Source: Amycolatopsis sp. FDAARGOS 1241 | GTDB taxonomy: Bacteria; Actinomycetota; Actinomycetes; Mycobacteriales; Pseudonocardiaceae | DNA length: 64,000 bases | Reading direction: 5' to 3' | Assembly (NCBI RefSeq): GCF_016889705.1 | Contig: NZ_CP069526.1 | Span: 5,704,001-5,768,000, forward strand | Shown here: in pieces, positions 24,663-33,037 of the stretch | How positions within the stretch are numbered: position 1 is the first letter of the stretch | Layout: every line of letters starts with the position of its first letter | Notes under the pieces: generated by a model | What the model was told of the DNA's origin: nothing | Seen by the model: only the letters and a program-made list of their open reading frames with translations | Databases searched by the model: none | Program-made: the position numbers and the translations under genes

Positions 24663-26047
24663 CCACCACCCGCACCGAACGCGACCTGATCGGCGAGCTC
24701 GCCGTCCCGGCCGGGGCGTACTACGGCGTGCACACCCGCCGTGCCACGGCCAACTTCCCCATCAGCGGCCTGCCGCTGGCCACCCACCCCGAGCTCGTGG
24801 TCGCGCTCGCCCGCGTGAAGCACGCGGCCGCGCTGGCCAACCGCGACGTCGGCCTGCTGCCCGCGGGCAAGACGGAGGCGATCGTCGCCGCGTGCAAGGA
24901 GATCGAGGCCGGCCGGCTGCACGAGGAGTTCCCCGTCGACGTGATCCAGGGCGGTGCCGGCACGTCGTCGAACATGAACGTCAACGAAGTCGTGGCCAAC
25001 CGTGCGCTGGAGCTGCTCGGCCGGCCGCGCGGGGACTACGCGCACCTGCACCCGATCGACGACGTGAACCTCGGCCAGTCGACCAACGACGTCTACCCCA
25101 CCGCGGTCAAGCTCGCGGTGCACGCGGCCGCCACCGAACTGCTCGGCGCGATGGCCGAGCTGCGCGCCGCGCTGCACGCCAAGGGCCGAGAGTTCGCCGG
25201 GGTGGTGAAGATCGGGCGCACGCAGCTGCAGGACGCCGTGCCGATGACACTCGGCCAGGAATTCACCGCGTTCGCCGTGACGCTGGGCGAAGACGAGCAG
25301 CGGCTCGCCGAAGCGCTCACGCTGCTCACCGAGATCAACCTCGGCGGCACCGCGATCGGCACGGGCCTCAACGCGCACCCCGACTACGCGCGGCTCGCGT
25401 GCGCGCACCTCGCCCGGCTCACCGGGCTGCCGCTCGTGACCGCGGGCGACCTCGTGGAGGCGACGGCGGACGTCGGGGTGTTCGTGCAGCTGTCCGGCGT
25501 GCTCAAGCGCGTCGCGGTGAAGCTTTCGAAGACCTGCAACGACTTGCGGCTGCTCTCGTCGGGCCCGCAGGCCGGGCTGAACGAGATCCGGCTGCCGAAG
25601 GTGCAGGCCGGGTCGAGCATCATGCCGGGCAAGGTCAACCCGGTGATCCCCGAGGTCGTCAACCAGATCGCGTTCGAGGTGATCGGCAACGACACCACGG
25701 TGACGCTGGCGGCCGAGGCGGGGCAGTTGCAGCTCAACGCGTTCGAGCCGATCATCGCCCACTCGCTGCTGAAGTCCCTGCGCCACCTGCGCACCGGCGC
25801 CCGCACGCTGGCCCGCCGCTGCGTCACCGGGATCACCGCCAACACCGAGCAGCTGCGCCGCCGGGTCTTCGAGTCGATCGGGCTCGTGACCGCGCTGAAT
25901 CCCGTGATCGGCTACGAAGCGGCGAGCGCGCTGGCGAAGCGGGCGTCGGTCACCGGCCGGTCGATCCACGAGCTCGTCGTCGAGGACGGCCTGCTCACCG
26001 CGGAGCAGCTCGACACGCTGCTGGGCCTGCCGTCGCCGACACCGTGA
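24659..26047 (+). CDS. aspA: aspartate ammonia-lyase
   Basis: The 462-residue protein of the fumarase/aspartase superfamily has QGGAGTSSNMNVNEV, DVNLGQSTNDVYPT, GRTQLQDAVPMTLGQEF and the signature GSSIMPGKVNPVIPEVVNQ (about residues 318-336). TTVTLAAEAGQLQLNAFEPII and the overall pattern favour aspartase over fumarase. It deaminates L-aspartate to fumarate and ammonia, which would feed the end product of orotate breakdown into the TCA cycle. It is the last gene of the operon and is coupled to the dihydroorotase gene by ATGA. Confidence 0.92.
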   Translation: MTTTRTERDLIGELAVPAGAYYGVHTRRATANFPISGLPLATHPELVVALARVKHAAALANRDVGLLPAGKTEAIVAACKEIEAGRLHEEFPVDVIQGGAGTSSNMNVNEVVANRALELLGRPRGDYAHLHPIDDVNLGQSTNDVYPTAVKLAVHAAATELLGAMAELRAALHAKGREFAGVVKIGRTQLQDAVPMTLGQEFTAFAVTLGEDEQRLAEALTLLTEINLGGTAIGTGLNAHPDYARLACAHLARLTGLPLVTAGDLVEATADVGVFVQLSGVLKRVAVKLSKTCNDLRLLSSGPQAGLNEIRLPKVQAGSSIMPGKVNPVIPEVVNQIAFEVIGNDTTVTLAAEAGQLQLNAFEPIIAHSLLKSLRHLRTGARTLARRCVTGITANTEQLRRRVFESIGLVTALNPVIGYEAASALAKRASVTGRSIHELVVEDGLLTAEQLDTLLGLPSPTP

Positions 26048-26123
26048 CGACGGTTACCGTTCATCCCACGTTCACCTGGTTGTACTGCAATGAAACCTCC
26101 ATCGGGTGACAGCTGGAGGCGCC

Positions 26124-26352
26124 ATGAGCACGCCCGCCCTCGACGCCGCGGCGCCGGCACAGCCCGACTCCCCACTACGTGTACCTGGAAGCTCGCCTCA
26201 GCAGCGACTTCGCGGCCGTGGGCGCGGCGTCGGTGCACGAACTCGTGGAACGCGAGCGCGCGCGGTTCCGCGAGGCGCGGATCCAGGCGTTCGTGCCGAT
26301 CCTCGTCGAGCGCGCCGTACGGGCGGCGCTGGGGAACCGGCCACTCGCCTGA
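26124..26352 (+). pseudogene. three-helix-bundle dimerisation domain protein, frameshifted
   Basis: A good start (CTGGAGG before ATG 26124) opens a frame MSTPALDAAAPAQPDS that leaves the conserved part at a C4 run near 26170-26173. The conserved part (YLEARLSSDFAAV, HELVERERARF, IQAFVPILVERAVRAAL) is in another frame, open from GTG 26179 to the stop at 26352. Removing one C joins both into one protein of about 75 residues. This domain is found alone or fused to arsenate-reductase-like proteins in actinobacteria. It may be a sequencing error or a real frameshift. A functional 57-residue product from GTG 26179 is also possible. Confidence 0.6.
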
Positions 26353-26453
26353 GCCGGTCGGCGCGGCGCTGAAAAGTCAGCTCCCGGCACCGTCCACTGT
26401 GCACCGTCGTCGGGCGCGGTGGGGGCGGGACCGGTGCTGGGTAGGCTCGGGGC

Positions 26454-27353
26454 GTGACCGCCCGTGACGAGAAGGCCGATCCACTCAGCGCCCGCGTGGC
26501 CGAGCGGTTCGCCGAGCTGTCCCCCGCCGAGCAGCGGGTGGCGGACTACCTGATGCGCCACCAGCAGGCGATCCTGCTCTCCACCGCCGGCGACCTCGGC
26601 ACGCTCAGCGGCACGAGTGACGCGACCGTGGTGCGCGCGGTGAAAGCGCTCGGCTACTCCGGCCTGCCCGAGCTCAAGCGCGAGGTCGGCAAGCAGGTCG
26701 TCGGCGACACCAACCCCGCGACGAGGCTGCGGGAGCGCATCGAGCAGGCCGGTGGCGACCCGGCCGCCCTGCTCGACCAGGTCCTCACCGAGTCGGTCGA
26801 GCGGCTCACCGAGACCCGCCGGCTGCTCACCACGCCCGAGTTCGCCGCCGCCGTGGACCTGCTCGACGATGCCGAAGAGGTGCTCGGGTACGGCCTCGGC
26901 CCGTCCGAGTTGCCGATGCAGTACCTCGTGACCCGGCTGCACCGGCTCGGCCGGCGCGCGTGGAGCACGTCGGCCACCGGGTTCCGGCTCGCGGACGACC
27001 TGGTGCGGCTCACGGCGGGCGACCTCGTGGTGCTGAACGTGCCCGATCGCGTGCTGCACGACATCAAGACGCTCGTCGAGCACGCGCGTGAAATCGGCGC
27101 GCGCGTGCTGCTGATCACCAACTCGACCCGGCCCGCGCTCGCCGGCCGGGTCGACGTGACGCTCACCGCCGTGCAATCCCTCAGCGGCCTGTCCCACGAC
27201 GGCCTGGGCGCTTCGCTCGTCGTCGACTGCCTGCTGGCCGGGCTGGCGCGCAAGGACCCAGCGGCCGTCTCGCAGCGGACGGACCTGCTCGTGGCCCTGC
27301 GCACCGCCCTCGTGCCGCGGGACCTGCGCCCGCGGCGGCCCGGCCGGCCCTAA
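26454..27353 (+). CDS. MurR/RpiR-family transcriptional regulator
   Basis: The 299-residue protein has an N-terminal HTH_6 domain (LSPAEQRVADYLMRHQQAIL; SDATVVRAVKALGYSGLPELKREV) and a C-terminal SIS domain (RLTAGDLVVLNVPDRVLHDIKTLVEHA) that binds phosphosugar-like ligands in the family. GTG 26454 lies seven bases after TAGGCT (26442-26447), compatible with a leaderless transcript. It converges on proC with a four-base overlap of stops, so it may regulate the proC/racemase pair. Confidence 0.9.
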   Translation: MTARDEKADPLSARVAERFAELSPAEQRVADYLMRHQQAILLSTAGDLGTLSGTSDATVVRAVKALGYSGLPELKREVGKQVVGDTNPATRLRERIEQAGGDPAALLDQVLTESVERLTETRRLLTTPEFAAAVDLLDDAEEVLGYGLGPSELPMQYLVTRLHRLGRRAWSTSATGFRLADDLVRLTAGDLVVLNVPDRVLHDIKTLVEHAREIGARVLLITNSTRPALAGRVDVTLTAVQSLSGLSHDGLGASLVVDCLLAGLARKDPAAVSQRTDLLVALRTALVPRDLRPRRPGRP

Positions 27354-28156
27354 CGGCCCATTTCGCCCGCCCGGTCCCGCGCGGCCTCGATGGCCGTCAT
27401 CACCGCCGCGCGTACGCCGCGCTCTTCGAACTGCCGGATCGCCGCGATGGTCGCGCCGCCCGGACTCGTCACGGCGGCGCGCATCCGCACCGGATCGGCG
27501 CCGGGCTGCTGCAGCATCTCGGCGGCGCCGGCCGCGTTCGTCTTCACCAGCTCTTCGGCCAGCGGCCGCGGCAGGCCCAGCAGGATCCCGGCTTCGATCA
27601 GCGCTTCGGTGAGGAAGAAGTAGTACGCGGGACCACTGCCCGACAGCGCGGTGATCGCGTCCATCCGGCTCTCCTCGACCCGCACGACCTTGCCGACGGG
27701 CTCGAACATCGCCTGCGCGCGGTCGAGTTCGGCGTCGCCCGCGTAGGTGCCCGCGCTGATCGCGACCAGACCACGGCCGACCGACACGGGCGTGTTTGGC
27801 ATGCAGCGCACCACCGCGGGCTTGCCCGGCAGCAGTGCCTCGAGCCGCGCGATGCGCACACCGCCGACGGCGGAGACGAACAGCTGGTCGTCGTGTACGT
27901 CGTCCGCGACAGCAGCGAACAGGTCGTCGACGTGGTACGGCTTGACCGTCAGCAGCACGGTGCCCGCCGAGCGGATCGCCGGACCCGCCGCGGCCGTGGC
28001 GACGCCGTACCGCTCACGCAGGTACGCGGCGCGCTCCTCGGCGAGCTCGACCACGACGACATCGGAGGGCGTGAACGTCGGTTCCGGGCCGGCGAGCATG
28101 CCGGCGAGCAGCGCTTCGCCCATGTTGCCGCCGCCGATGATGGCCAGTTTCGTCAT
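27350..28156 (-). CDS. proC: pyrroline-5-carboxylate reductase
   Basis: The 268-residue protein has the NAD(P) motif IIGGGNMGEAL at the N-terminus, VKPYHVDDL, AVGGVRI, CMPNTPVSVGRGL and the ProC signature ALSGSGPAYYFFL ... SPGGATIAAI. It reduces delta1-pyrroline-5-carboxylate (or a close analogue) to proline. The start ATG overlaps the stop of the racemase-family gene upstream, so they form a two-gene operon. That pairing suggests it serves hydroxyproline or D-proline metabolism rather than general proline synthesis. Confidence 0.92.
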   Translation of the reverse strand: MTKLAIIGGGNMGEALLAGMLAGPEPTFTPSDVVVVELAEERAAYLRERYGVATAAAGPAIRSAGTVLLTVKPYHVDDLFAAVADDVHDDQLFVSAVGGVRIARLEALLPGKPAVVRCMPNTPVSVGRGLVAISAGTYAGDAELDRAQAMFEPVGKVVRVEESRMDAITALSGSGPAYYFFLTEALIEAGILLGLPRPLAEELVKTNAAGAAEMLQQPGADPVRMRAAVTSPGGATIAAIRQFEERGVRAAVMTAIEAARDRAGEMGR

Positions 28157-29151
28157 CGCAGTGTGAACCCCGTTCCCAATTCGTCTTCCGGGTCGAGGGT
28201 GAACACGCTCTCGCCCGTGCGGTGTGCGGTGCCTTCGATCTCCGTCACGACGCTGCCGTTCTCCCGCGTCGCGAGGATGCGGCCGGCGAAGGTCGTGCCG
28301 ATGATCGAGTCGTGGGTGAGGACGTCGCCCTCGCGCAGCCGGCCCTCGGCGGCGAGCAGCGCGAGGCGCGCGGAAGTGCCGGAGCCGCAAGGGGAACGGT
28401 CGACTTGACCGTCGGCGAAGACCGTCACGTTGCGCTGGTGGGGGCCGTGCCCGGTGTCGCCGAGGTCGTCGTGGAAGATGACGCCGTAGACACCGCTGAG
28501 CCGGCTGTCGGTGTGGCGCGCCCACTCGGTGCCGCTCAGCGCGGCCTTGATCTCGCGGCCGGCGGCGACGAGGTCGGTGTGGTGCTCGGGCAGCACGGCC
28601 AGCCCGACCGCGGAAGCCGGGACGCACGCGTAGATCGCGCCGCCGTAGGCGAGGTCCACCTTCACGGGCCCGAGTTTCGTGGCCACCTCGATGTCGCGGC
28701 CGAGCACGGACGCATCGACGTTGCGGAAGGCCACCTTCCGCACCTCACCGCCCTCGCTCGTCACCGCGGCGACGACGCGGCCCGAGGGCACGTCCATCGG
28801 CACCTCCGTGACGCCGTCGCGCACGGCCTCGACGCGACCGGTGCGCACGGCCCACGCGCCGAGCGCGATCGTGCCGTGACCGCAGGCGGTCGAGTAACCC
28901 TCGCGGTGCCAGAACAGCACGCCGAAGAGCGAGCCCGGAGTTTCCGGCGGCACGAGGAAGCAGCCGTACATCGCCGCGTGCCCGCGCGGTTCGTTCACGA
29001 GCAGCTCGCGCACCGCGTCGATGGCCGGCGTGGAACGGGCCGCCTCGCGCCGCTCGAGCACGGTGGCGCCGGGGATCTCCGGGGCCCCGGCCGTGACGAT
29101 GCGGAAGGGTTCTCCCGCCGTGTGGTAGTCGGTGACGCTCACCGGGTCCAC
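28153..29151 (-). CDS. proline racemase family enzyme (4-hydroxyproline epimerase-like)
   Basis: The 332-residue protein has both catalytic cysteines of the family: Cys90 in YSTACGHGTIA and Cys255 in DRSPCGSGTSAR. A Cys/Cys pair means racemase or epimerase activity; trans-3-hydroxyproline dehydratases have Thr at one site. Likely reaction: trans-4-hydroxy-L-proline to cis-4-hydroxy-D-proline, or proline racemisation. GTG 29151 was chosen because AAAGG lies eight bases before it and HTAGEPFRIV then comes near the N-terminus. A longer ORF from ATG 29190 lacks a well-placed site. It is coupled to proC. Confidence 0.85.
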   Translation of the reverse strand: MDPVSVTDYHTAGEPFRIVTAGAPEIPGATVLERREAARSTPAIDAVRELLVNEPRGHAAMYGCFLVPPETPGSLFGVLFWHREGYSTACGHGTIALGAWAVRTGRVEAVRDGVTEVPMDVPSGRVVAAVTSEGGEVRKVAFRNVDASVLGRDIEVATKLGPVKVDLAYGGAIYACVPASAVGLAVLPEHHTDLVAAGREIKAALSGTEWARHTDSRLSGVYGVIFHDDLGDTGHGPHQRNVTVFADGQVDRSPCGSGTSARLALLAAEGRLREGDVLTHDSIIGTTFAGRILATRENGSVVTEIEGTAHRTGESVFTLDPEDELGTGFTLR

Positions 29152-29158
29152 TGTGGAC
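29146..29158 (-). promoter_or_regulatory. palindrome spanning the racemase-gene start
   Basis: GTCCACTGTGGAC is a perfect six-base inverted repeat around T. It overlaps the chosen GTG start and its ribosome-binding region. Related copies occur at 26392-26404 (GTCCACTGTGCAC, upstream of rpiR), 15265-15281 and 38962-38974. Confidence 0.4.
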
Positions 29159-29166
29159 ACCTTTTT

Positions 29167-29209
29167 GTAGTGTTCATGACAGCAGACCATACCTGGTAGT
29201 TTTCACTAC
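29167..29209. promoter_or_regulatory. GTAGT/ACTAC repeats in a divergent control region
   Basis: GTAGT occurs at 29167-29171 and 29196-29200 and its complement ACTAC at 29205-29209; the last two form an inverted repeat around TTTC. This AT-richer stretch lies between the racemase gene and the divergent membrane-protein gene and probably holds the promoter of the racemase-proC operon. Confidence 0.35.
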
Positions 29210-29254
29210 GGAAAGGTCTGTGAACGTCGTCACGGGCCCTCGTTGCGGAATACC

Positions 29255-29268
29255 ATTCGTGTACGAAT
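29255..29268 (+). promoter_or_regulatory. MarR-type operator candidate
   Basis: ATTCGTGTACGAAT is a perfect six-base inverted repeat around GT, 14 bases before the start of the membrane-protein gene. A MarR regulator is encoded at the end of the same transcription unit, so this is its likely autoregulatory site. Confidence 0.55.
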
Positions 29269-29281
29269 AGTTGTAACAGTC

Positions 29282-30529
29282 ATGAAGATGGCCACGATCG
29301 CCCGCCACCGCTGGTGGTGGCAGCCGCTGGGGATTTCCCTGCTGCTGGTGCTGGTGTTCATCGGGCTCTACGTCGGGTTCCAGCGGAGCCCGCAGCCCTA
29401 CCAGGTGCCCGTCGCGGTGGCCGGCGGGCAGCTGCGGGACGAGCTGGCGGGAGCGGCCGGGCAGGCCGTCGACGTCGTGCCCGTGGCCGACCGGGCGGCC
29501 GGCGACACGCTGCTGCACCACGGCGACGCCGTCGCAATCCTGACGAGCCAGGCCGGGCACCTGCAGCTGGACGTGGCCGGCGCAAGCGGCGCGACGACGG
29601 TCTCGGCCGCCGAGAAGCTGGTGACCGCGTTCGCGCAGCACACGGGGCAGCATCTGGTGATCACGGACGTGCTGCCGCTGTCGGCGTTCGACAGCAAGGG
29701 CATGTCGGGCTTCTACGTGGCGTTCGGCGTGACGCTGGCGTCGTTCGCGCTGGCGCAGAACCTGCTCGCGGCCGCGCGGCGGATCCAGCTACGCCACCGC
29801 ATGGCGGCGCTGGCGGGCTTCGCGGTGCTGTCGGGCGTCGTCGCGGCGACGCTGGCCGGACCCGTGTTCGGCGCGCTGCCCGCCCCGTTCGTGCCGCTGG
29901 CCTTGACGCTGGGCCTGCTGTCCGCGTCGACCGCGCTCGCGACGAAGGCCCTGGGCACGTGGTTCGGCGCGCTCGGCATCCCGCTGTCCACGCTGCTGCT
30001 GATCACCGTCGGCAACTCGACGAGCGGCGGGGTGCTGGGGGTGAACCTGCTGCCCGAGCCGGCGCGGTGGGTGTCGGCCGTGCTGCCGCCGGGCGCGGCG
30101 GTGCGCGCGCTCGCGGACCTGGCCTACTTCCACGGTGCGCACCTGCTGGTGCCGGTCCTCACGCTCGTCGCGTGGTCGCTCGGTGCCGCCCTGCTGATCC
30201 ACGTGCGGGAGCGCGGCCGCACACCGCGCACCCTGCCGCGGCCCGTCGGCAGCCTCGATGGCCGCGTGAGCACCCCGGCGGTCGTCGTGGTGACGGACTC
30301 GCTCGGCGCCGTCGCGGCCCGCGCCGAAACCGACTCGCACGGCCGGTTCCACCTGACCGGCCTGACGCCGGGCGAGGTGACGCTGACCGCCGTCGCCGAG
30401 GGGTTCCGGCCGGAAACGCGGGCGCTGACCGTCGCGGCGGGCACCACCGCCGCGGCCGATCTGACCCTCGTGGCGGCGCCGCGCCCCGCCGAGCCGGCGG
30501 TGGTCCCCGCGTACTCCCCCACCGCATGA
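29282..30529 (+). CDS. YhgE/Pip- or ABC-2-like membrane protein with C-terminal carboxypeptidase-regulatory-like domain
   Basis: The 415-residue protein has one helix at about 14-34, an extracytoplasmic domain to about 140, then about five or six membrane helices (150-315) as in ABC-2/YhgE-type exporters. A C-terminal beta-sandwich domain (STPAVVVVTDSLGAV ... DSHGRFHLTGLTPGEVTLTA) of the carboxypeptidase-regulatory-like type follows, a fusion I have not often seen in this family. No ATPase gene is adjacent. It starts at ATG 29282 or 29288; neither has a strong Shine-Dalgarno site. It is followed by a MarR gene. Confidence 0.72.
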   Translation: MKMATIARHRWWWQPLGISLLLVLVFIGLYVGFQRSPQPYQVPVAVAGGQLRDELAGAAGQAVDVVPVADRAAGDTLLHHGDAVAILTSQAGHLQLDVAGASGATTVSAAEKLVTAFAQHTGQHLVITDVLPLSAFDSKGMSGFYVAFGVTLASFALAQNLLAAARRIQLRHRMAALAGFAVLSGVVAATLAGPVFGALPAPFVPLALTLGLLSASTALATKALGTWFGALGIPLSTLLLITVGNSTSGGVLGVNLLPEPARWVSAVLPPGAAVRALADLAYFHGAHLLVPVLTLVAWSLGAALLIHVRERGRTPRTLPRPVGSLDGRVSTPAVVVVTDSLGAVAARAETDSHGRFHLTGLTPGEVTLTAVAEGFRPETRALTVAAGTTAAADLTLVAAPRPAEPAVVPAYSPTA

Positions 30530-30608
30530 GGCAGCCTTGAGCCCGGCCACCGCGATCCGGCGGTGGCTCCGGACACGGGTGGCCGGGAACGCGGGAGGCC
30601 GACACACG

Positions 30609-31061
30609 ATGGACACCGGATCGGACCGGCGCGCGGACGCCGAGAGCCCCGAGCGGCCACTGGGCGAGGCGCCGCTCTACCTGCTGCGGCACGCATTGCG
30701 CAGCTACACGGCGGCGTGGCAGGAAACCGTCCGCGAGCTGACTCCGCCGCAGTACGCCGCGTTGCGGGCGTTGCGCGCCTCCCCCGGCCTCGACCAGGCC
30801 GCGCTCGCCGAGACCACCGGCACGGATCCGGCCACGCTCACCCCACTGCTCGCCCGCCTCGAAGAACGCGGGTACGTCGCGCGGCGCATCGACCCGGCCA
30901 ATCGCCGGCGCAAGCTGCTGCGCATCACCGACGACGGCGTCCGGGTGCTGCGCCGCGTCGCGCCGCTGGTGGCGACGACCGAGGAAACGGTGCTGGGCGG
31001 GCTCACCGACGAGCAGCGCACGACATTCACCGACGTCCTGCGCCGGATCGCGCGGCGCTGA
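30609..31061 (+). CDS. MarR-family transcriptional regulator
   Basis: The 150-residue winged-helix protein has LTPPQYAALRALRASPGLDQAALAE, recognition helix TLTPLLARLEERGYVARR and wing DPANRRRKLLRITDDG. ATG 30609 has GGGAGG upstream; a longer frame from TTG 30537 is less likely. It probably represses the upstream membrane-protein gene and itself through the palindrome at 29255-29268. Confidence 0.9.
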   Translation: MDTGSDRRADAESPERPLGEAPLYLLRHALRSYTAAWQETVRELTPPQYAALRALRASPGLDQAALAETTGTDPATLTPLLARLEERGYVARRIDPANRRRKLLRITDDGVRVLRRVAPLVATTEETVLGGLTDEQRTTFTDVLRRIARR

Positions 31062-31163
31062 TGTCCCTATCGGTGGGGTTCGTGGCCCGTGCGGACGGAG
31101 CGGACCCGGGACTCACGGCGGCATACTTCGAGGACCACCCAGTTTCTCGAAGAGGGAGTCGTG

Positions 31164-31802
31164 ATGACCGAGACGATCGCCGGGATCACCGTGCCGGACA
31201 CCGAACTCGTCGCCGAGGTGACCTCGCTGATCCGCGAGGAGTCCACCGAACTGCTGTTCCACCACTCGCGCCGCGTCTTCCTGTTCGGCAGCCTGCAGGC
31301 GCGCGCCCTCGGCATCGACCCCGACCCGGAATTGCTGTACGTCGCCGCGCTGTTCCACGATACGGGCCTCGTCCCGCCGTGGCGCGGTGAACAGCAGCGC
31401 TTCGAACTCGACGGCGCCGACCACGCCAAGGAGTTCCTGCTCGCGCACGGTCGGTCCGCCGCCGACGCCGATGTGGTCTGGACCGCTATCGCGCTGCACA
31501 CCACGCCCGAGGTGCCGTACAAGATGGCGCCGGAGATCGCCGCCACCACGGCCGGGGTGGAGACCGACGTGCTCGGCCTGAACCTCGACCGCCTGGCCAA
31601 GGCCGACCTCGACGCCGTCACCGCCGCCCACCCGCGCCCGGACTTCAAGCGGCAGATCCTGCAGGCGTTCAAGGACGGTTTCGCCCACCGCCCGGACTCG
31701 ACGTTCGGCACCGTGAACGCCGACGTGCTGGAGCACTTCGTGCCGGGGTTCAAGCACACCGACTTCGTCGACGTCATCGAGAACTCCGACTGGGCGGAGT
31801 GA
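31164..31802 (+). CDS. HD-domain protein, cyanamide hydratase-like
   Basis: The 212-residue protein has the metal site of the cyanamide-hydratase branch of HD proteins: FHHSRRVFLFG, LLYVAALFHDTGLVPPW, ELDGADHAKEFLL and TAIALHTTPEVPY supply the His/Asp ligands. Fungal members hydrate cyanamide to urea; bacterial roles vary and are mostly untested (isonitrile or nitrile hydration is possible). ATG 31164 follows AGAGGGAG. It appears to stand alone. Confidence 0.82.
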   Translation: MTETIAGITVPDTELVAEVTSLIREESTELLFHHSRRVFLFGSLQARALGIDPDPELLYVAALFHDTGLVPPWRGEQQRFELDGADHAKEFLLAHGRSAADADVVWTAIALHTTPEVPYKMAPEIAATTAGVETDVLGLNLDRLAKADLDAVTAAHPRPDFKRQILQAFKDGFAHRPDSTFGTVNADVLEHFVPGFKHTDFVDVIENSDWAE

Positions 31803-31889
31803 CGAGCACGCGGTCGCTGCCGTGTCCCGCCGCCCCGGACACCCGGCGGTGGCCGGCGCCCCTCATCAGCCACGCGCGAGTTCCGCGGG

Positions 31890-32846
31890 TCAGAACGTGG
31901 CGATCGGGTTGACCGGGCTGCCGGACGTACCGGCGAAGCGGACCGGCGCTACCGCGAGGTGGAAGTCCCACTGGCCGAGTTCGGCAGCCGTCGACGCGCA
32001 CGCCTCCAGGTCGCAGTTGTCGAGCAGCCACAACCCCATCGCGACGAGGCTCACGGCGTGAACCGGCATCAACACGTCTTCGTACCCCGACGGCTGAACG
32101 TCCTGGGGGGTGTCGGCGCCGATCAGTGCGACCTCCCGTTCCTGCAGCCACGGCAGGCAGGACGCGTGCCAGCCGGCCTGCGTGAATCCGCCGGCCGCAC
32201 CGGCCTCGTGCCGGACGCGGCCGTAACCGGTCCGCAGGAGCACCGCATCGCCGGACCGCACCCGCACACCCTGGCGACGCTCGGCTTCCTCGAGATCGCC
32301 GGGAAACACCCCCTGGCCCGGTTCCAGCCACGGCACCTCGCGCACCCCGGCGATGTCCAGCAGGACACCACGCGTGGTGATCCCGTTCGCCGCCGCCGTG
32401 ATGGCCGCCCACGCCGATCCCGTTGCAGCGTCGACCAACGAGTGCGACCGCCCGTTGTACATCTTGCCGTCCCAGAAGATGTGGCACGGCGAGTCGACGT
32501 GGGTGATGGTGTTGCCGTGGAACATGAGGCCGAGCCGCTCGTTCGAAAAACCCCAGCGCCGGTCGGCGTGAAACGCGGGTACCGGCATGTTCTCGGCACC
32601 CGGCATGTCGGCGGCGCACGGGCACGTCGTCGTCGACCGCTCCATGTCTTCCGGTACGGCAACCTCCCATGCGCACGACACGCTCCTGCCGTGGCGCACG
32701 GCCCGCGCCGCCGCCAGCCGGACGTCGTCGGTGATGTGGTTCAGAGTGCCGAGCTCGTCGTCCTCGCCCCACCGTCCCCAGTTCGACAGCGCGCTGAAGT
32801 ACGCGAGCACGTCGTCTTGTGTGGGCATTTCTCGCCTCGCCGTCAT
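31890..32846 (-). CDS. cyclase-family metal-dependent hydrolase
   Basis: The 318-residue protein has the cyclase/kynurenine-formamidase motif as HGNTITHVDSPCH, with metal-binding His/Asp/His, and a second conserved patch GDAVLLRTGYG. The family hydrolyses amides such as N-formylkynurenine or isatin-like compounds. The long N-terminal region (GRWGEDDELGTLNHIT) matches the larger isatin-hydrolase-like members. ATG 32846 is preceded by GGAGGAG. It is monocistronic; the natural substrate is unknown. Confidence 0.85.
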   Translation of the reverse strand: MTARREMPTQDDVLAYFSALSNWGRWGEDDELGTLNHITDDVRLAAARAVRHGRSVSCAWEVAVPEDMERSTTTCPCAADMPGAENMPVPAFHADRRWGFSNERLGLMFHGNTITHVDSPCHIFWDGKMYNGRSHSLVDAATGSAWAAITAAANGITTRGVLLDIAGVREVPWLEPGQGVFPGDLEEAERRQGVRVRSGDAVLLRTGYGRVRHEAGAAGGFTQAGWHASCLPWLQEREVALIGADTPQDVQPSGYEDVLMPVHAVSLVAMGLWLLDNCDLEACASTAAELGQWDFHLAVAPVRFAGTSGSPVNPIATF

Positions 32847-32887
32847 CCCAGCATCGGCTCCTCCGGTCACGCGGTTCGAGGCACCAA

Positions 32888-32924
32888 GGCCCGCTGAACC
32901 GGCACGGCACTGGCTCAGCGGGCC
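32888..32924. other. hairpin upstream of the cyclase gene
   Basis: GGCCCGCTGA (32888-32897) pairs perfectly with TCAGCGGGCC (32915-32924). It could be an upstream terminator or leader structure. The gene-free stretch 32847-33037 shows nothing else. Confidence 0.4.
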
Positions 32925-33037
32925 GGTAGCCGGCCGGTCGGGAGGTAGGTTACGGCACACCTGTGGTGCTGTGGCTCGGTGGCGATTGACATCGCGGGCG
33001 AGGTGGGTTTGGGCGCGATGTGCAGGATCGTGCGCGG

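Noticed and set aside
17221..26047. Reading the dihydroorotate genes as an ordinary pyrimidine biosynthesis operon
   Set aside because: No carbamoyl-phosphate synthase, aspartate transcarbamoylase, active PyrE or PyrF is present, while carbamoylase, aspartase and an importer are.
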